A stretch of 64,000 nucleotides of DNA from Nocardia panacis (GCF_003598715.1 NZ_QZFU01000016.1:806001-870000), one strand, 5' to 3'; numbered from the stretch's first letter, positions 51,041-60,785 are shown. The notes: generated by a model from the letters alone, not told the origin. Numbers and translations are program-made.

Positions 51041-52222
51041 TCACCGCACCGGGGGCAGGGTCCGCTCGTTGGGATCCACACCGGGCGGCATATGCGCGCC
51101 ATTATTGGGCACGTCGGGTCGGGGAGCATTGGCCGCGCCGCGGATTTCCTGTCCGGGGGGCGGGTTGTCGCAGTAGTTCCAGCGGGGCAGGGTGCCGTCC
51201 TGGACGACCTCGTTGCGGATGCGCTGGGAGTTCGGATAGGTGCAGAAGGGGCGCAGCCAGATGTCGAGGATGGCGTGGAATTCGCCGTCCCAGGCGGGTA
51301 CCCCGAGTGCGTCGGCTCCGACGGCCAGCGACGGGAACAGTGCGCGCAGCGCGGGCGCGCGCAGTTGGGCGGCCTTGGTGATGGCGGCGAAGTTGGCGGC
51401 GAGGCTGGTGATGGGGTCGGCGGTGCGATCGAGGACCGCGCCGAGGGTCCGCATCTGCTCGGGCGCGGAGTCCAGGATGGCTCGCAGTTCGGCGTTGGCA
51501 TTGTTGAACTGCTGGAACAGGGTGCCGGAGTTGCGGGTCAGTGTTTGCAGATCGGGCTGGGCGTGCGAGGTGGTCTCGGTGATGGTACGCAGGTTGTTGA
51601 GCAGATTGCTGGTCTGCGGCAGCAGATTGTCCAGGCCCGCGGTGGCCAGGCTGATGCCGTTGACCAAGCCGCGCAATTGATCCGGGCCTGCGCTGAGCGC
51701 GGTATCGAGCTCGTTGAGGATGACGCCGAATTTCTCCGGATCGACCTGTGCGATGAGCGCGCTGGAATCGTCGAGGACCGACCACACCGGGGTGGGTGTC
51801 TTGATCCTGGCGGGATCGAAGCGCACCACCGAGCCGTCGCCGAGGTACGGTCCGCGGTCGGTGCCGGGACGGAAGTCGATGTACTGTTCGCCCGCACCGG
51901 ACAGCGCCTGCACCGCGATATCGGTATCGACCGGGATGCGGTATTTGCTCTCGATCTGGGCGACGGCGGCGATGGCCTGTCCGCGGTCGACCAGCCTGAT
52001 CTCGGAGACCTTGCCGATCCGGTAGCCGCGCAGGGTCACATCGTTGCCGGGCTGCAGCCCGCCGGAGCGGTCCAGATTCACGGTGACGGCGTAGGTGGAG
52101 CGCATCGGATTGACCCGCATGACGCTCACCATCAGGTACGACGCGCCGACGACCAGCACGAGCACCAGTCCGATATTCGACAGGACGATCTTGCTTTTCA
52201 GCAGTTTGGACAGTCTGCTCAC
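51041..52222 (-). CDS. mceF: MCE-family protein, MceF position
   Basis: The 393-residue protein has an N-terminal membrane helix (about 12-33, IVLSNIGLVLVLVVGASYLMV), the MCE/MlaD domain (about 40-120, VTVNLDRSGGLQPGNDVTLRGYRIGKV) and a helical region that would form the tunnel wall of the Mce hexamer, ending in a proline-rich tail with two Cys. It starts at a GTG overlapping the mceE stop. As the last of six paralogues it would complete a heterohexameric lipid-transport tube across the envelope. Confidence 0.9.
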   Translation of the reverse strand: MSRLSKLLKSKIVLSNIGLVLVLVVGASYLMVSVMRVNPMRSTYAVTVNLDRSGGLQPGNDVTLRGYRIGKVSEIRLVDRGQAIAAVAQIESKYRIPVDTDIAVQALSGAGEQYIDFRPGTDRGPYLGDGSVVRFDPARIKTPTPVWSVLDDSSALIAQVDPEKFGVILNELDTALSAGPDQLRGLVNGISLATAGLDNLLPQTSNLLNNLRTITETTSHAQPDLQTLTRNSGTLFQQFNNANAELRAILDSAPEQMRTLGAVLDRTADPITSLAANFAAITKAAQLRAPALRALFPSLAVGADALGVPAWDGEFHAILDIWLRPFCTYPNSQRIRNEVVQDGTLPRWNYCDNPPPGQEIRGAANAPRPDVPNNGAHMPPGVDPNERTLPPVR

Positions 52223-53304
52223 CGGTGACCCCCCTGAACCCTGGACTGCACCACCTGCAGCACCTGGATCAGGCTGCCCGCGAAGTCCTGCAGATCATTG
52301 AGATCCTGGAGTTTGCCGTGTTCGGGATCGGTGAGCGCGCTCAGGTCCAGGCTGGTGGCGTAGGCGAAGATGGCGAAGCTGCTGCCGCGGAAGGTGGCGT
52401 CCACCTTGGGGCGGATGGTGTGCATTCGGTCGAGCAGGGTGCCGAAATTATCTCCGGTGCGGGCGATGGCGGCCATGAGCTCCTTCGTGTTGTCCAGGAG
52501 ACTGGCCAGTTGCGGTCCGGTGGTGTCGGCGTAGTCGCCGAGTGCGGCACTGGCGGTGGAGATCTTGCCGAGCAGGTCGCCGAGGTTGCGGTTGTTCTCG
52601 GCGATGGCGCCGATCATCTGCGGCAGCGAGTCGGCGACCTGGCCGAGTTCGGCGCGGCGGGTCTGCAAGGTATTGGCCAGCCCGTTGAATTGGGCCAGCA
52701 CCTCGTCCACGCGCGCGGAGTTGGCATTCAAATTGCCGACCACACTGGTCATTTGGGTGAGGACGTGGGCGAGTTGTTCGCCGCGGCCGCCGATGATGGA
52801 ATCGAGTTCGGTGCCCAGTTTGGTCAGGCTCGCGATACCGCCGCCGTTGAACAGCAGCGAGACCGAGATGAGCAGTTGCTCCACGGTCGCACCGGCCGAG
52901 GTCTGTTCGATCCGGTCCCCGGATTTCAGTATGGCGGCGCCCGGTTCGGCCTTCGGTTTGGACACCGCGATGAAGACATCGCCGAGCGGGGTGGCCTGGC
53001 GCAGCTCCGCCGTTGTGCCCCTGGGCAATTCGATATCCTTGCGGATGGTCAGGTCGACGATGGCCTTGAAGTTCTTGGTCCGGATATTGGAGACGACGCC
53101 GACATCGGAGCCGCCGATCTTCACCTTCGCCTGTTCGGGCAGGTTCAGTGCGTTGTCGAATTCCGCTGTGACGGTGTAGGTCTCGCCGGACAGACCCGGC
53201 TTGGGCAGCGGCATCCTCTCCACCGTCAGCCCGCAGCCCGAGACGGCGCCCACCGCCGCCACCGCTGTCAACGCCATGGCGGCCCGCCGTATGCGCGCGC
53301 TCAC
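52219..53304 (-). CDS. mceE: MCE-family lipoprotein, MceE position
   Basis: The 361-residue protein begins at a GTG overlapping the mceD stop and has a lipoprotein signal (ALTAVAAVGAVSGC, Cys about 24). The MCE domain follows (about 38-118, TVTAEFDNALNLPEQAKVKIGGSDVGVVSNI), then the helical region. A lipid-anchored fifth subunit is standard in actinobacterial mce operons (LprK/LprN type). It overlaps mceF by GTGA. Confidence 0.92.
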   Translation of the reverse strand: MSARIRRAAMALTAVAAVGAVSGCGLTVERMPLPKPGLSGETYTVTAEFDNALNLPEQAKVKIGGSDVGVVSNIRTKNFKAIVDLTIRKDIELPRGTTAELRQATPLGDVFIAVSKPKAEPGAAILKSGDRIEQTSAGATVEQLLISVSLLFNGGGIASLTKLGTELDSIIGGRGEQLAHVLTQMTSVVGNLNANSARVDEVLAQFNGLANTLQTRRAELGQVADSLPQMIGAIAENNRNLGDLLGKISTASAALGDYADTTGPQLASLLDNTKELMAAIARTGDNFGTLLDRMHTIRPKVDATFRGSSFAIFAYATSLDLSALTDPEHGKLQDLNDLQDFAGSLIQVLQVVQSRVQGGHR

Positions 53305-54392
53305 TTGGTCAGTCCGAGCAATGCGGCGGTCAGACCGTAGTCCGGCCCGAAATCCTGCATATCGCCGGTGCGGCAACCGTCGGCCCGCATCTGGACCCGC
53401 TCGCAGAACAGGCTCACCACCTCACCGGACAGGGCGGTGCCGACGAGCGTGTGCAGGCGGACGAAGCGGCCCTGGCGGTTCATCATATTGTCGATGTTCT
53501 GCATGAGCATGGGCGCGACATCGACCACCTCGGTCATACCGGCGGCGTTGGCGCGCAATTGATTTGTCACATTGGTGAGTCCGGTGAGCGAACCCGACAG
53601 CCTGTCCTGGTATTGCGCGAAGGCGCCGCTGGTATTGGCAAGGAAGCCGTTGAGCTGATCGAGCGTGGCGCGCAGACCGGGCGCCTGATCGGCGAGCAGA
53701 CCGGTCATCTGGGTGGCACGATTGCTGAAATCCCTTACCGCCTGGTCATTTTCGGCGAGCATGGTGGTGAGCTCGTTCAGTTTGACGATGATGCTCGCGA
53801 CGGCGTCCTTATTGTCCAGGCCCACTTTCAGCGCCGAGGAGAGCGCGTTGAGGGTGTCGCGTATCTTCGCGCCATTGCCGTTGAGCATCGGATAGAGCAC
53901 CCGCCCCGACAGCGGGCCGAGCCCGTCCTGTCCCGGTTCGGGTTTGAGCGCGGCCGCGAACTGATCGATGGTCTTGATCATCGTGTCGAGTTCGACCGGG
54001 GTCCTGGTCTTGCCGAGCGGCAGATGCGCGCCGTCCTTCATAACATCGCCCGCCGTGTAGACCGGGGTCAGCTCGATATGCCGATCGGTGACGATGGACG
54101 GCGAGACGATCGCCGCCATGGCGTCTTTCGGGATCTTCACCTCCTTGTCGACCGACAGGTGCACCTCGATCATGGTGCCGCGCGGCACGATCTTGTCCAC
54201 CTTGCCGACCTGCAGCCCGAGCACCGTCACCGGATTGCCCTCGTACATACCGGCGATATTCTCGAAATCCGCGGTGATCCGAATCGTGTTGCCCAGCGCG
54301 CTGTCCACCGAGGCGGGCAGTATCGAGCAACTGCCGAGCCCGAGGGCCAGCGCCCCGATTCCCACGGCGCGCGCGACGGTCCGCTTCCTCAT
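53301..54392 (-). CDS. mceD: MCE-family protein, MceD position, with a lipobox-like N-terminus
   Basis: The 363-residue protein has the MCE domain (about 36-115, IRITADFENIAGMYEGNPVTVLGLQVGKVDKIV) and the long helical region. Its N-terminus (MRKRTVARAVGIGALALGLGSC) is a lipoprotein-like signal with an LGSC lipobox (Cys22), unlike the plain membrane helix expected at this position. It overlaps both neighbours by 4 bp (ATGA with mceC, GTGA with mceE). Confidence 0.88.
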   Translation of the reverse strand: MRKRTVARAVGIGALALGLGSCSILPASVDSALGNTIRITADFENIAGMYEGNPVTVLGLQVGKVDKIVPRGTMIEVHLSVDKEVKIPKDAMAAIVSPSIVTDRHIELTPVYTAGDVMKDGAHLPLGKTRTPVELDTMIKTIDQFAAALKPEPGQDGLGPLSGRVLYPMLNGNGAKIRDTLNALSSALKVGLDNKDAVASIIVKLNELTTMLAENDQAVRDFSNRATQMTGLLADQAPGLRATLDQLNGFLANTSGAFAQYQDRLSGSLTGLTNVTNQLRANAAGMTEVVDVAPMLMQNIDNMMNRQGRFVRLHTLVGTALSGEVVSLFCERVQMRADGCRTGDMQDFGPDYGLTAALLGLTK

Positions 54393-55387
54393 CCCTGGCA
54401 CCCCTCGATCACATTGGCGAAGCACAGCCAGTTGTCCGGGAACAGCCACGGCAGACCGACGGTGCCGTACGGACCGTTGCCGCCGTAGGCATTCGACAGG
54501 TAGCGCACCGTGGGCGGCATGATGGACAGCAGGCGGTCGAGATTGTCCTTGTTCTTCTGCAAACCCTCGGCCATGGTGTTGAGCTGATCGATGGTCGGCC
54601 CGAATTGGCCGCCGTTCTGATCGCCGATCTGCTGCAGCTCACGGCTCAGCCGGGCGATATTGTCCAGCAGTTCGCGCAGCAGCGTCTGCCGTTGCATCAC
54701 CCGGTTGGCGATGGCCTCGCCCTGGGTGATCACCAGCAGCACGCTGTTGCGGTTGTCGCCCAGGATCTTGGTCACGCGGTCCAGATCCTTGAGCAGCCCG
54801 TCCACCTGAGCCTTGCGGTTGTCGATCACCTTGGCCAGCGCGCCGACGCTGTCGAGCGCCTGCGCCACCAGCGCGGGGGAATCACCCATCTGCTTATTGA
54901 TCAGGTTCAGCGATTCGGCCAGCTTCTTGGTGTCGAGCTGTGCGAATTTCGGCGTGCCCTCCTGCACCACATCGGCCAGATTGTAGGGAACGGTGGTGTT
55001 GGACAGCGGAATTCGGTTGCCTTTGAGTCCCGAGCCGTCACCGGGCTCCACATCGACGAAGCGCGCGCCGAGCAGGGTGGCCATCTTGATCGACGCCTTG
55101 GCGTCCGCTCCGAATCGCACCTCGCTGTTCACATTCAGGGTGAGCAGCACATGCGAACCCTCGAGCTTCGCGGCGGCCACCTGCCCCACCATGATCCCGG
55201 CGACATTCACCTTGTCGCCCACCTTGATCCCTGCGGCCTGCACGAATTCGGCGTCGACGTGCTGTTGGCCGACCCCGATCAGCTTGTAGGCGCTGGAGAT
55301 CAACACCAGCACGAGCACCAGAGCCGCGCCTAGGATGCCGACCCAGAAGTGGCGATTGCTGTTGAAGCGCGCGCGCAGTCTCGTCAT
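54389..55387 (-). CDS. mceC: MCE-family protein, MceC position
   Basis: The 332-residue protein has an N-terminal helix (about 13-36, FWVGILGAALVLVLVLISSAYKLIG), the MCE domain (about 40-125, VDAEFVQAAGIKVGDKVNVAGIMVGQV) and a helical region ending in two Cys (NWLCFANVIEGCQG). It starts at an ATG sharing one base with the mceB stop. The short tail distinguishes it from MceA. Confidence 0.9.
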   Translation of the reverse strand: MTRLRARFNSNRHFWVGILGAALVLVLVLISSAYKLIGVGQQHVDAEFVQAAGIKVGDKVNVAGIMVGQVAAAKLEGSHVLLTLNVNSEVRFGADAKASIKMATLLGARFVDVEPGDGSGLKGNRIPLSNTTVPYNLADVVQEGTPKFAQLDTKKLAESLNLINKQMGDSPALVAQALDSVGALAKVIDNRKAQVDGLLKDLDRVTKILGDNRNSVLLVITQGEAIANRVMQRQTLLRELLDNIARLSRELQQIGDQNGGQFGPTIDQLNTMAEGLQKNKDNLDRLLSIMPPTVRYLSNAYGGNGPYGTVGLPWLFPDNWLCFANVIEGCQG

Positions 55388-56430
55388 CACGGGTGGCACA
55401 CCGCCGAATGCCCGTTCCCGCCGATCTGCGAGGTGAGTCCGCGCGGGAACAGGATGCCGTAGAGCGAGATGTCCAGACCGCAAAGGTAGGCGTTGGCGTA
55501 GCCGCCCTCCGAGACGTGTCTGCCCGCGTCGGAAAGAATATTGGGCAGGTCGATGGCCGCCTGATCGAGTTTCGCGCCATTGGCCAGCAGCAGCGACAGC
55601 GCGGCGGCGGTGGAGTTCTGCGCGGTGACCAACTTGGGCTGGATGGCGCCGACCATATCGACCAGTGAGCCAGTGGCAGCGGCGATTTGAGTGGTGGACC
55701 GCAACAGCGACTGCCCCTGGTCGTAGAGTCCGCCGATGAGCGCGCGGGTTTGGGTCACCAGGGTCTCCAATTCGTCGCCGCGCTTGGCCAATCCCCCCAT
55801 GACGCCGGAGAGGTTGGCGATGACCTCGGACAGGATGGTGTCGCGGCGCTGGAAATCGGTGGCCAGCGTGGCGGCCTGGGTGATGAAGGAGCTCAGCGAG
55901 ACACCGTCGCCCTGCAGCGCCTGAATGAACGACTCCGACAGGTTGTTCACCTGCTCGGGCGCCAGCACCTGGAACAGGGGCTGGAAACCGTTGAGCAGGG
56001 CCGAGACATCGAACGACGGTTCGGTCCGATCCACCGGGATGCTCGCCCCGTCTTTGAGCGGGGTGCGCGCGGGCGCGGCGCCCGGCGCGAGCGCGACATA
56101 GCGCTGGCCGATCAGATTCTGGTACCGCACCAGCGCTTTGGTGTCGTCGTAGAGTTGCTGATCGCGCTGGATCACGAAGGTCACCTTGGCGACCGACTTG
56201 CCGAGTTTGGGATCGCGGGCCAGCGCGATGGTTTCCACCTTGCCGACCCGTACGCCCGCCACCCGCACGTCATCACCCTCGTGCAGGCCGAGCACATCGG
56301 TGAAAGTGGCGGTGTAGGTGTTGGTTTCGCCGGTGACGACGCGGGCCAGCGTATTCCACACCAGCACCGTCACCAGGACCGCCACTATGGCGAACAGCCC
56401 GAAGCCGAGCAGCGGCTTGCGAATACTCAT
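55387..56430 (-). CDS. mceB: MCE-family protein, MceB position
   Basis: The 347-residue protein begins MSIRKPLLGFGLFAIVAVLVTVLVW (membrane helix about 7-27), then the MCE domain (about 35-120, YTATFTDVLGLHEGDDVRVAGVRVGKVETI) and helical region (QLYDDTKALVRYQNLIGQRYVALAPG is typical of MceB). Its ATG overlaps the mceA stop (ATGA). It is one of six tube subunits. Confidence 0.9.
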   Translation of the reverse strand: MSIRKPLLGFGLFAIVAVLVTVLVWNTLARVVTGETNTYTATFTDVLGLHEGDDVRVAGVRVGKVETIALARDPKLGKSVAKVTFVIQRDQQLYDDTKALVRYQNLIGQRYVALAPGAAPARTPLKDGASIPVDRTEPSFDVSALLNGFQPLFQVLAPEQVNNLSESFIQALQGDGVSLSSFITQAATLATDFQRRDTILSEVIANLSGVMGGLAKRGDELETLVTQTRALIGGLYDQGQSLLRSTTQIAAATGSLVDMVGAIQPKLVTAQNSTAAALSLLLANGAKLDQAAIDLPNILSDAGRHVSEGGYANAYLCGLDISLYGILFPRGLTSQIGGNGHSAVCHP

Positions 56431-57920
56431 CGGCCCGAACCCTTTTCGGCCACCGTCATGGTCCCACCCTTCAGAATCGTGTTCAGCAGCAGATATTCGG
56501 CCGCATTCGGTCGATGACCGAGCAGGGCCCACATCGCGTCCTGACCGCGCAGCGCGATCGGACCGGCTGCGGGGACGGCGGGCGGAGGTTCCTGAGCGGG
56601 CGGGAGCAGACCGGGCGGCAGCATGGGGATCAGTCCGCCCAGCGGTGTGCCCGCGAACGGATTGGGCACACCGGCGAATCCGGGGATGATCGGCGCGAGT
56701 CCGGTGATGCCGGAGGCGAAGTGCCCGCTCGAATCCGGCACGGTGATACCGGGAATCGAGGGCAGGCCGGGCAGCGGCAGCACCGGCGGCAGCCCGGCCG
56801 CCGAATCCAACGCGCGCGGTTTGAGCTTGTCGGGGAGTTGGCCGGGATCGGCCTCGGCGGGGGCGGTGTAGCAGCTCGGCCCCGGCAGGTCACCGTAGCG
56901 AGGGCAGTCGGCCACCGTGTACGGGCGGAACGGGGTCAGGGAGATCCCCGCGTTCCAGACCATCTGCTGCTGCGGACCCCAGGTGAAGGTGGTGTCCAGC
57001 TTGCCGAGGCTGTTGTTCAGGCTGAGCAGCGCCCTGGTGATGGCATTCGGGTCCGCGCTCAGCGCGCCGAACATGTCGGAGGTGCCCGTCGTAACCTGTT
57101 TGCCCACATCGGGATTGCGGGCGAACAGGTCATTGACCTTGTCCACCGTCGCGCCGGTGCCGGTCAGCAACGCCATCAGCTCGTCGCGGCGATCGGCGAT
57201 GGTCCGCGCGGTCTGCACCGAATTGCCCAGTACGTCGAACAGTTCCGGCGCGGACTGATTGAGCGCACGGAACGAGTTGGCGAAATTATCGAGCTCACCA
57301 CCCAGATCCGGCACTGCGCCGCGCACACCCGCGAGCCAATTGTCCAGGCGCTCAATGGTCGAGCCCGGCATCCGGCCGCTGCCATCCAGCGCCTGGGACA
57401 GGGTGCCGAGCACCCGGCCGAGTTGGATCGGATCGATGTGGTCGAGGATGCCGCGCACCGTGGTCAGGGTGTCCTGCAACGCGATGGTGCCCGCGCTGCG
57501 ATCCTCCTCGATGACCGAACCTGCGTGCAGGAACCGCTCGCTCGGCCCGTTGAACACCAATTCCACCGAGGTGACCGCGAACAGGTTGCTCGGCACCACG
57601 CGGGCGGTCACGGTGGCCGGGATATCGCCCGCGAACTCCGGCTTCATAGCGATATGGACCTGCTGCTGTTCACCTTTCGCGGCGACCGACACCTCCCGCA
57701 CCGCGCCGACCAGCACGCCGCGGAACTTCACATCGGCATCCTCGGGCAGACCGTCGCCGGTGGTGGTGAGATTCGCGGTGACCTTCACATTCTCCTGGAA
57801 CGCGCCCCGGTAGCGCGCCAGCAGCAGCGCGAGCACCACCGCGAACACCAGCAGTCCGCACACGCCCGCGATGAGCAGTTGGCGCATCGTCGGACCGCGC
57901 CCACTCGGATCGATGATCAT
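56427..57920 (-). CDS. mceA: MCE-family protein, MceA position
   Basis: The 497-residue protein is the longest of the six, with a membrane helix (about 12-34), the MCE domain (about 44-125, VKVTANLTTTGDGLPEDADVKFRGVLVGAV), a helical region and a 140-residue Pro/Gly-rich tail (SIPGITVPDSSG...LGGLIPMLPPGLLPPAQEPPP). It starts 4 bp after yrbEB. Such tails occur in some MceA/MceF proteins and may reach the cell wall. Confidence 0.9.
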   Translation of the reverse strand: MIIDPSGRGPTMRQLLIAGVCGLLVFAVVLALLLARYRGAFQENVKVTANLTTTGDGLPEDADVKFRGVLVGAVREVSVAAKGEQQQVHIAMKPEFAGDIPATVTARVVPSNLFAVTSVELVFNGPSERFLHAGSVIEEDRSAGTIALQDTLTTVRGILDHIDPIQLGRVLGTLSQALDGSGRMPGSTIERLDNWLAGVRGAVPDLGGELDNFANSFRALNQSAPELFDVLGNSVQTARTIADRRDELMALLTGTGATVDKVNDLFARNPDVGKQVTTGTSDMFGALSADPNAITRALLSLNNSLGKLDTTFTWGPQQQMVWNAGISLTPFRPYTVADCPRYGDLPGPSCYTAPAEADPGQLPDKLKPRALDSAAGLPPVLPLPGLPSIPGITVPDSSGHFASGITGLAPIIPGFAGVPNPFAGTPLGGLIPMLPPGLLPPAQEPPPAVPAAGPIALRGQDAMWALLGHRPNAAEYLLLNTILKGGTMTVAEKGSGR

Positions 57921-57923
57921 GCG

Positions 57924-58787
57924 CTACCCCGAGATCCGGATGCCGGGGTTGATCCCCCAGATCGCCAGTGTCATGAACAGATTCGCGAAGACCACCGCGA
58001 TGATGCACATCTTGATGGCCCGGCCCGCCGCGACACCGACGCCCTCCGGACCGCCGGAGGCGAAGAAACCGTAGTAGCACTGGATGAACGTGGTGATCGC
58101 GACGAACAGGATCGCTTTGATCAGCGAATAGATCACATCGGTCGGAATCAGGAACTGATAGAAGTAGTGCTGGTAGGTGCCGCTGGGCGTACCGCCGATG
58201 GCCCGCACGGTCAGCGAGCAGGAGATGTAGGCCATGGCCAAGCCCAGGCAGTACAGCGGCACGATGGCCACCATGGCCGCGAACATCCTGGTGCTGATCA
58301 GGTAGGGCAGGGGACGGATCGCGATCGACTCCAGGGCGTCGATCTCCTCGGAGATGCGCATCGCGCCCAACTGTGCGGTGAACCGGCAGCCCGCCTGCGC
58401 CGCGAAGGCCAGTGTGGCCAGCAGCGGACCCAGTTCGCGCGTGGTGGCGAAGGCGGAGATCGCACCGGTGATCGGGCTGAGCCCCAACAGATTCAGCGAG
58501 TTGTAGCCCTGCAGGCCGACCGTCATCCCGCCGAAGGCGCTGAGGATGACCACGACGCCGATGGTGCCACCGCCGACGACGAGATTGCCGTTGCCCCAGG
58601 TGACATCCGAGAGCAGCCGCCAGACCTCCTTCGGATAGTGCTTGAGCGCCAACGGAATCGAGCCGATCGAACGCAGCAGGAAGAAGACCTGGTGCCCGAT
58701 TCTGGCCATCCAGTCGATCGGGGCCTGCGAGCCGCGCCGCAGCGCGCGCAGCGGTCGCAGCAGTGGGGGGACATAGGTGGCGGACAT
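57924..58787 (-). CDS. yrbEB: YrbE/MlaE permease, second subunit
   Basis: The 287-residue permease (five to six helices) has the MlaE signature EEIDALESIAIRPLPYLISTRM (about 147-168), which binds the ATPase through its EExDAL loop. With YrbEA it forms the membrane channel of the Mce importer, driven by an MceG ATPase encoded elsewhere. It begins 3 bp after the yrbEA stop and is followed 3 bp later by mceA. Confidence 0.93.
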   Translation of the reverse strand: MSATYVPPLLRPLRALRRGSQAPIDWMARIGHQVFFLLRSIGSIPLALKHYPKEVWRLLSDVTWGNGNLVVGGGTIGVVVILSAFGGMTVGLQGYNSLNLLGLSPITGAISAFATTRELGPLLATLAFAAQAGCRFTAQLGAMRISEEIDALESIAIRPLPYLISTRMFAAMVAIVPLYCLGLAMAYISCSLTVRAIGGTPSGTYQHYFYQFLIPTDVIYSLIKAILFVAITTFIQCYYGFFASGGPEGVGVAAGRAIKMCIIAVVFANLFMTLAIWGINPGIRISG

Positions 58788-58790
58788 GAC

Positions 58791-59645
58791 TCAGGCCACC
58801 TGCGCCGGGAATACGGCGTTGTAGATCTGGGTGATGATCAGGTTGACGCCGAAGAGCATGAGCGCCGAGGAGACCACCGCCGAATTCACCGAATTGGCGA
58901 CGCCGCCGGGACCGCCGCGGGTGTTGAGTCCGGTATCGCAGGCGATGATCGCCGCGAGCAGGCCGAAGATGAGCGATTTGATCAGCGCGACCAGCAGGTC
59001 GCGCGTCACCGCGAAGGAGGAGAAGGTGCCGATGTAGGAGCCGGGGGTGCCGTTCTGGAAGAAGATGTTGAAGACGTAGCCGGTCAGGAAGCCGACGAAG
59101 ACCACGAATCCGCACAGCAGCACCGAGACCAGCATGGCCGCGCCGAGGCGGGGGGCGACCAGTCGGTGCATCGGATCGACACCCATCACCTTCATCGCGT
59201 CGATCTCCTCGCGAATGGTGCGCGAACCGAGGTCGGCGCAGACCGCGGAACCGACCGCGCCCGCGATCATCAACGAGGTGACCAGCGGCGCGCCCTGCTG
59301 AATGATGCCCAGACCATTGGCCGCGCCGATGAAAGAGGTCGCGCCGACCTGTCCGGCCACCGAGCCGACCTGAATGGAGACGATGACGCCGATCGGAATG
59401 GCGACCAGCAGGGTGGGCGCGGCCGAGACACTGGACATGAACGCGCACTGGCGAATGAATTCGGCGAACGGGAAGCGTCGCCGGAAGATTGAGACGACGA
59501 GTTCGGCTATCGCCGCGAATCCCATCCCGATCTGACGACCGAAGGTTTCGATGGAACGCTTGGGATGGGCGTCCAAATAGGTCTTCGTCCAATCGACCGC
59601 GATGCCGAAGCGCGAACCTCTTGGTGGACTCTCGGTCGACTGCAC
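58791..59645 (-). CDS. yrbEA: YrbE/MlaE permease, first subunit
   Basis: The 284-residue permease has the MlaE coupling motif IREEIDAMKVMGVDPMHRLVAPR (about 141-163) and five to six helices. It is the first gene of the mce operon, from a GTG preceded by GAGAGGGG. The operon imports lipids such as fatty acids or sterols in mycobacteria; which substrate applies here cannot be told. An ACTAC/GTAGT palindrome lies about 60 bp upstream. Confidence 0.93.
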   Translation of the reverse strand: MQSTESPPRGSRFGIAVDWTKTYLDAHPKRSIETFGRQIGMGFAAIAELVVSIFRRRFPFAEFIRQCAFMSSVSAAPTLLVAIPIGVIVSIQVGSVAGQVGATSFIGAANGLGIIQQGAPLVTSLMIAGAVGSAVCADLGSRTIREEIDAMKVMGVDPMHRLVAPRLGAAMLVSVLLCGFVVFVGFLTGYVFNIFFQNGTPGSYIGTFSSFAVTRDLLVALIKSLIFGLLAAIIACDTGLNTRGGPGGVANSVNSAVVSSALMLFGVNLIITQIYNAVFPAQVA

Positions 59646-60099
59646 TGGCTAACCCCTCTCGACGCCGGTTGCCCGCCCCGACGACTCGTTCGCTTGACGC
59701 ACCTTACTACGGAGTAGTGCGTAACACACTCCTGACATGTGATCTCGGTCATAGATTCACAGCACACTGAATGTCCCGGTAGGACGCGGAACACATCCGT
59801 TGGCGCACAACCCAAAACGCGGGCCGATCCCCTGGTACACCTCACAGTCGAACTGCCTTATCCCCAACTCGCCCGATGGCCGAATTCGGCTAATTACCCG
59901 GAATGCGTTCATTGAAATTATGACCGAAATGGGAAGTGTTCGCGCACCGCGAGTTTCGCCGACGAAACACCGCACACCGAGCATCCGATCAACATTGCAA
60001 TAGCGTCGAGCTATTGATTTCCCGACGCGCCAGGGATCGAATACTGACACGATGGGGCCGACAGGTTGATATGGTGCGGCTTCCTACCTCTGGAGGGAC
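59646..60099. promoter_or_regulatory. Divergent promoter region of the mce operon and a secreted protease
   Basis: ACTAC-GGA-GTAGT (59706-59718), flanked by TT and GCGTAA, is a TetR-type operator candidate about 60 bp upstream of yrbEA. TGTGATCTCGGTCATA (59738-59753) loosely resembles a CRP site. The rest is AT-richer than average and holds no supported gene. Confidence 0.45.
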
Positions 60100-60762
60100 A
60101 TGTTCAGAAAACTCGCCAAGGCGGCGACAGCCGCCTTCGCCGTCGCCCTCGGGGCGGCGCTACTCGGAACAGGGACCGCGCAGGCAGCGGGTCCGGTCAT
60201 CGGTGGGGGATCGGGCATTGTCATCGACAACCAATTCGAATGCACGGTCACCACCGTCGGCTACGACGGCGCGGGCAGACTCGTCGGGCTCACGGCCGGT
60301 CACTGCGGTGAGGCGGGCTCGCTGGTCACCGCCGAGGCCAATCGCGGCGCGGGCGTCATCGGCCGCTTCGCCTACGCCAACCACGACCTGGACTACGCCG
60401 TCATCCAATTCGACCCGGACCGGATCACCCCGGTCAACACCGTCGGACGGGTCACCATCACCGGACTCGGCGCACCGGCCCAATTCCCGCAGATCGTCTG
60501 CAAAGAGGGCAGGACCACGGGCAATACCTGCGGCATCAGCTGGGGCGATGTCTTCCAGTCCAATGTCGAGACCTGGTCGCAGATGTGCGTCGTCGAGGGT
60601 GATTCGGGCGCGCCCGTCGTCGTCGGCACCACCCTGGTCGGCATGGTGAACGCCTATCTCGCGGTGGCCTGCTTCGGGCCGGAGGTCGGCACCAATATGA
60701 GTGCGATCCTCGGTGATATCAATGCCCGCGGCGATGTCGGGGCCGGATTCACTCCGATCTGA
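60100..60762 (+). CDS. Secreted trypsin-like serine protease (S1 family)
   Basis: The 220-residue protein has a signal peptide (about 1-29, ending GTAQA) and a chymotrypsin-fold domain with the complete triad H68 (LTAGHCG), D98 (NHDLDYAVI) and S169 (VEGDSGAPV). The six Cys include C48/C69- and C163-type disulfide positions of alpha-lytic/streptogrisin-like enzymes. No pro-region is present, unlike those enzymes, so activation may be direct. It would act outside the cell on proteins. TGGAGGGAC precedes the ATG; a terminator follows. Confidence 0.9.
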   Translation: MFRKLAKAATAAFAVALGAALLGTGTAQAAGPVIGGGSGIVIDNQFECTVTTVGYDGAGRLVGLTAGHCGEAGSLVTAEANRGAGVIGRFAYANHDLDYAVIQFDPDRITPVNTVGRVTITGLGAPAQFPQIVCKEGRTTGNTCGISWGDVFQSNVETWSQMCVVEGDSGAPVVVGTTLVGMVNAYLAVACFGPEVGTNMSAILGDINARGDVGAGFTPI

Positions 60763-60785
60763 TCGATCTGTCCCTCGAATACCTG

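Noticed and set aside
56514..59492. A 992-codon open frame on the forward strand opposite the mce operon
   Set aside because: It is antisense to well-supported mce genes, is Arg/Gly/Asp/His-rich without domains, and reflects codon bias in high-GC DNA.
59757..60050. A 97-codon reverse frame in the mce/protease gap
   Set aside because: Lower-GC composition, no ribosome site, no recognisable domain; the gap reads as regulatory DNA.
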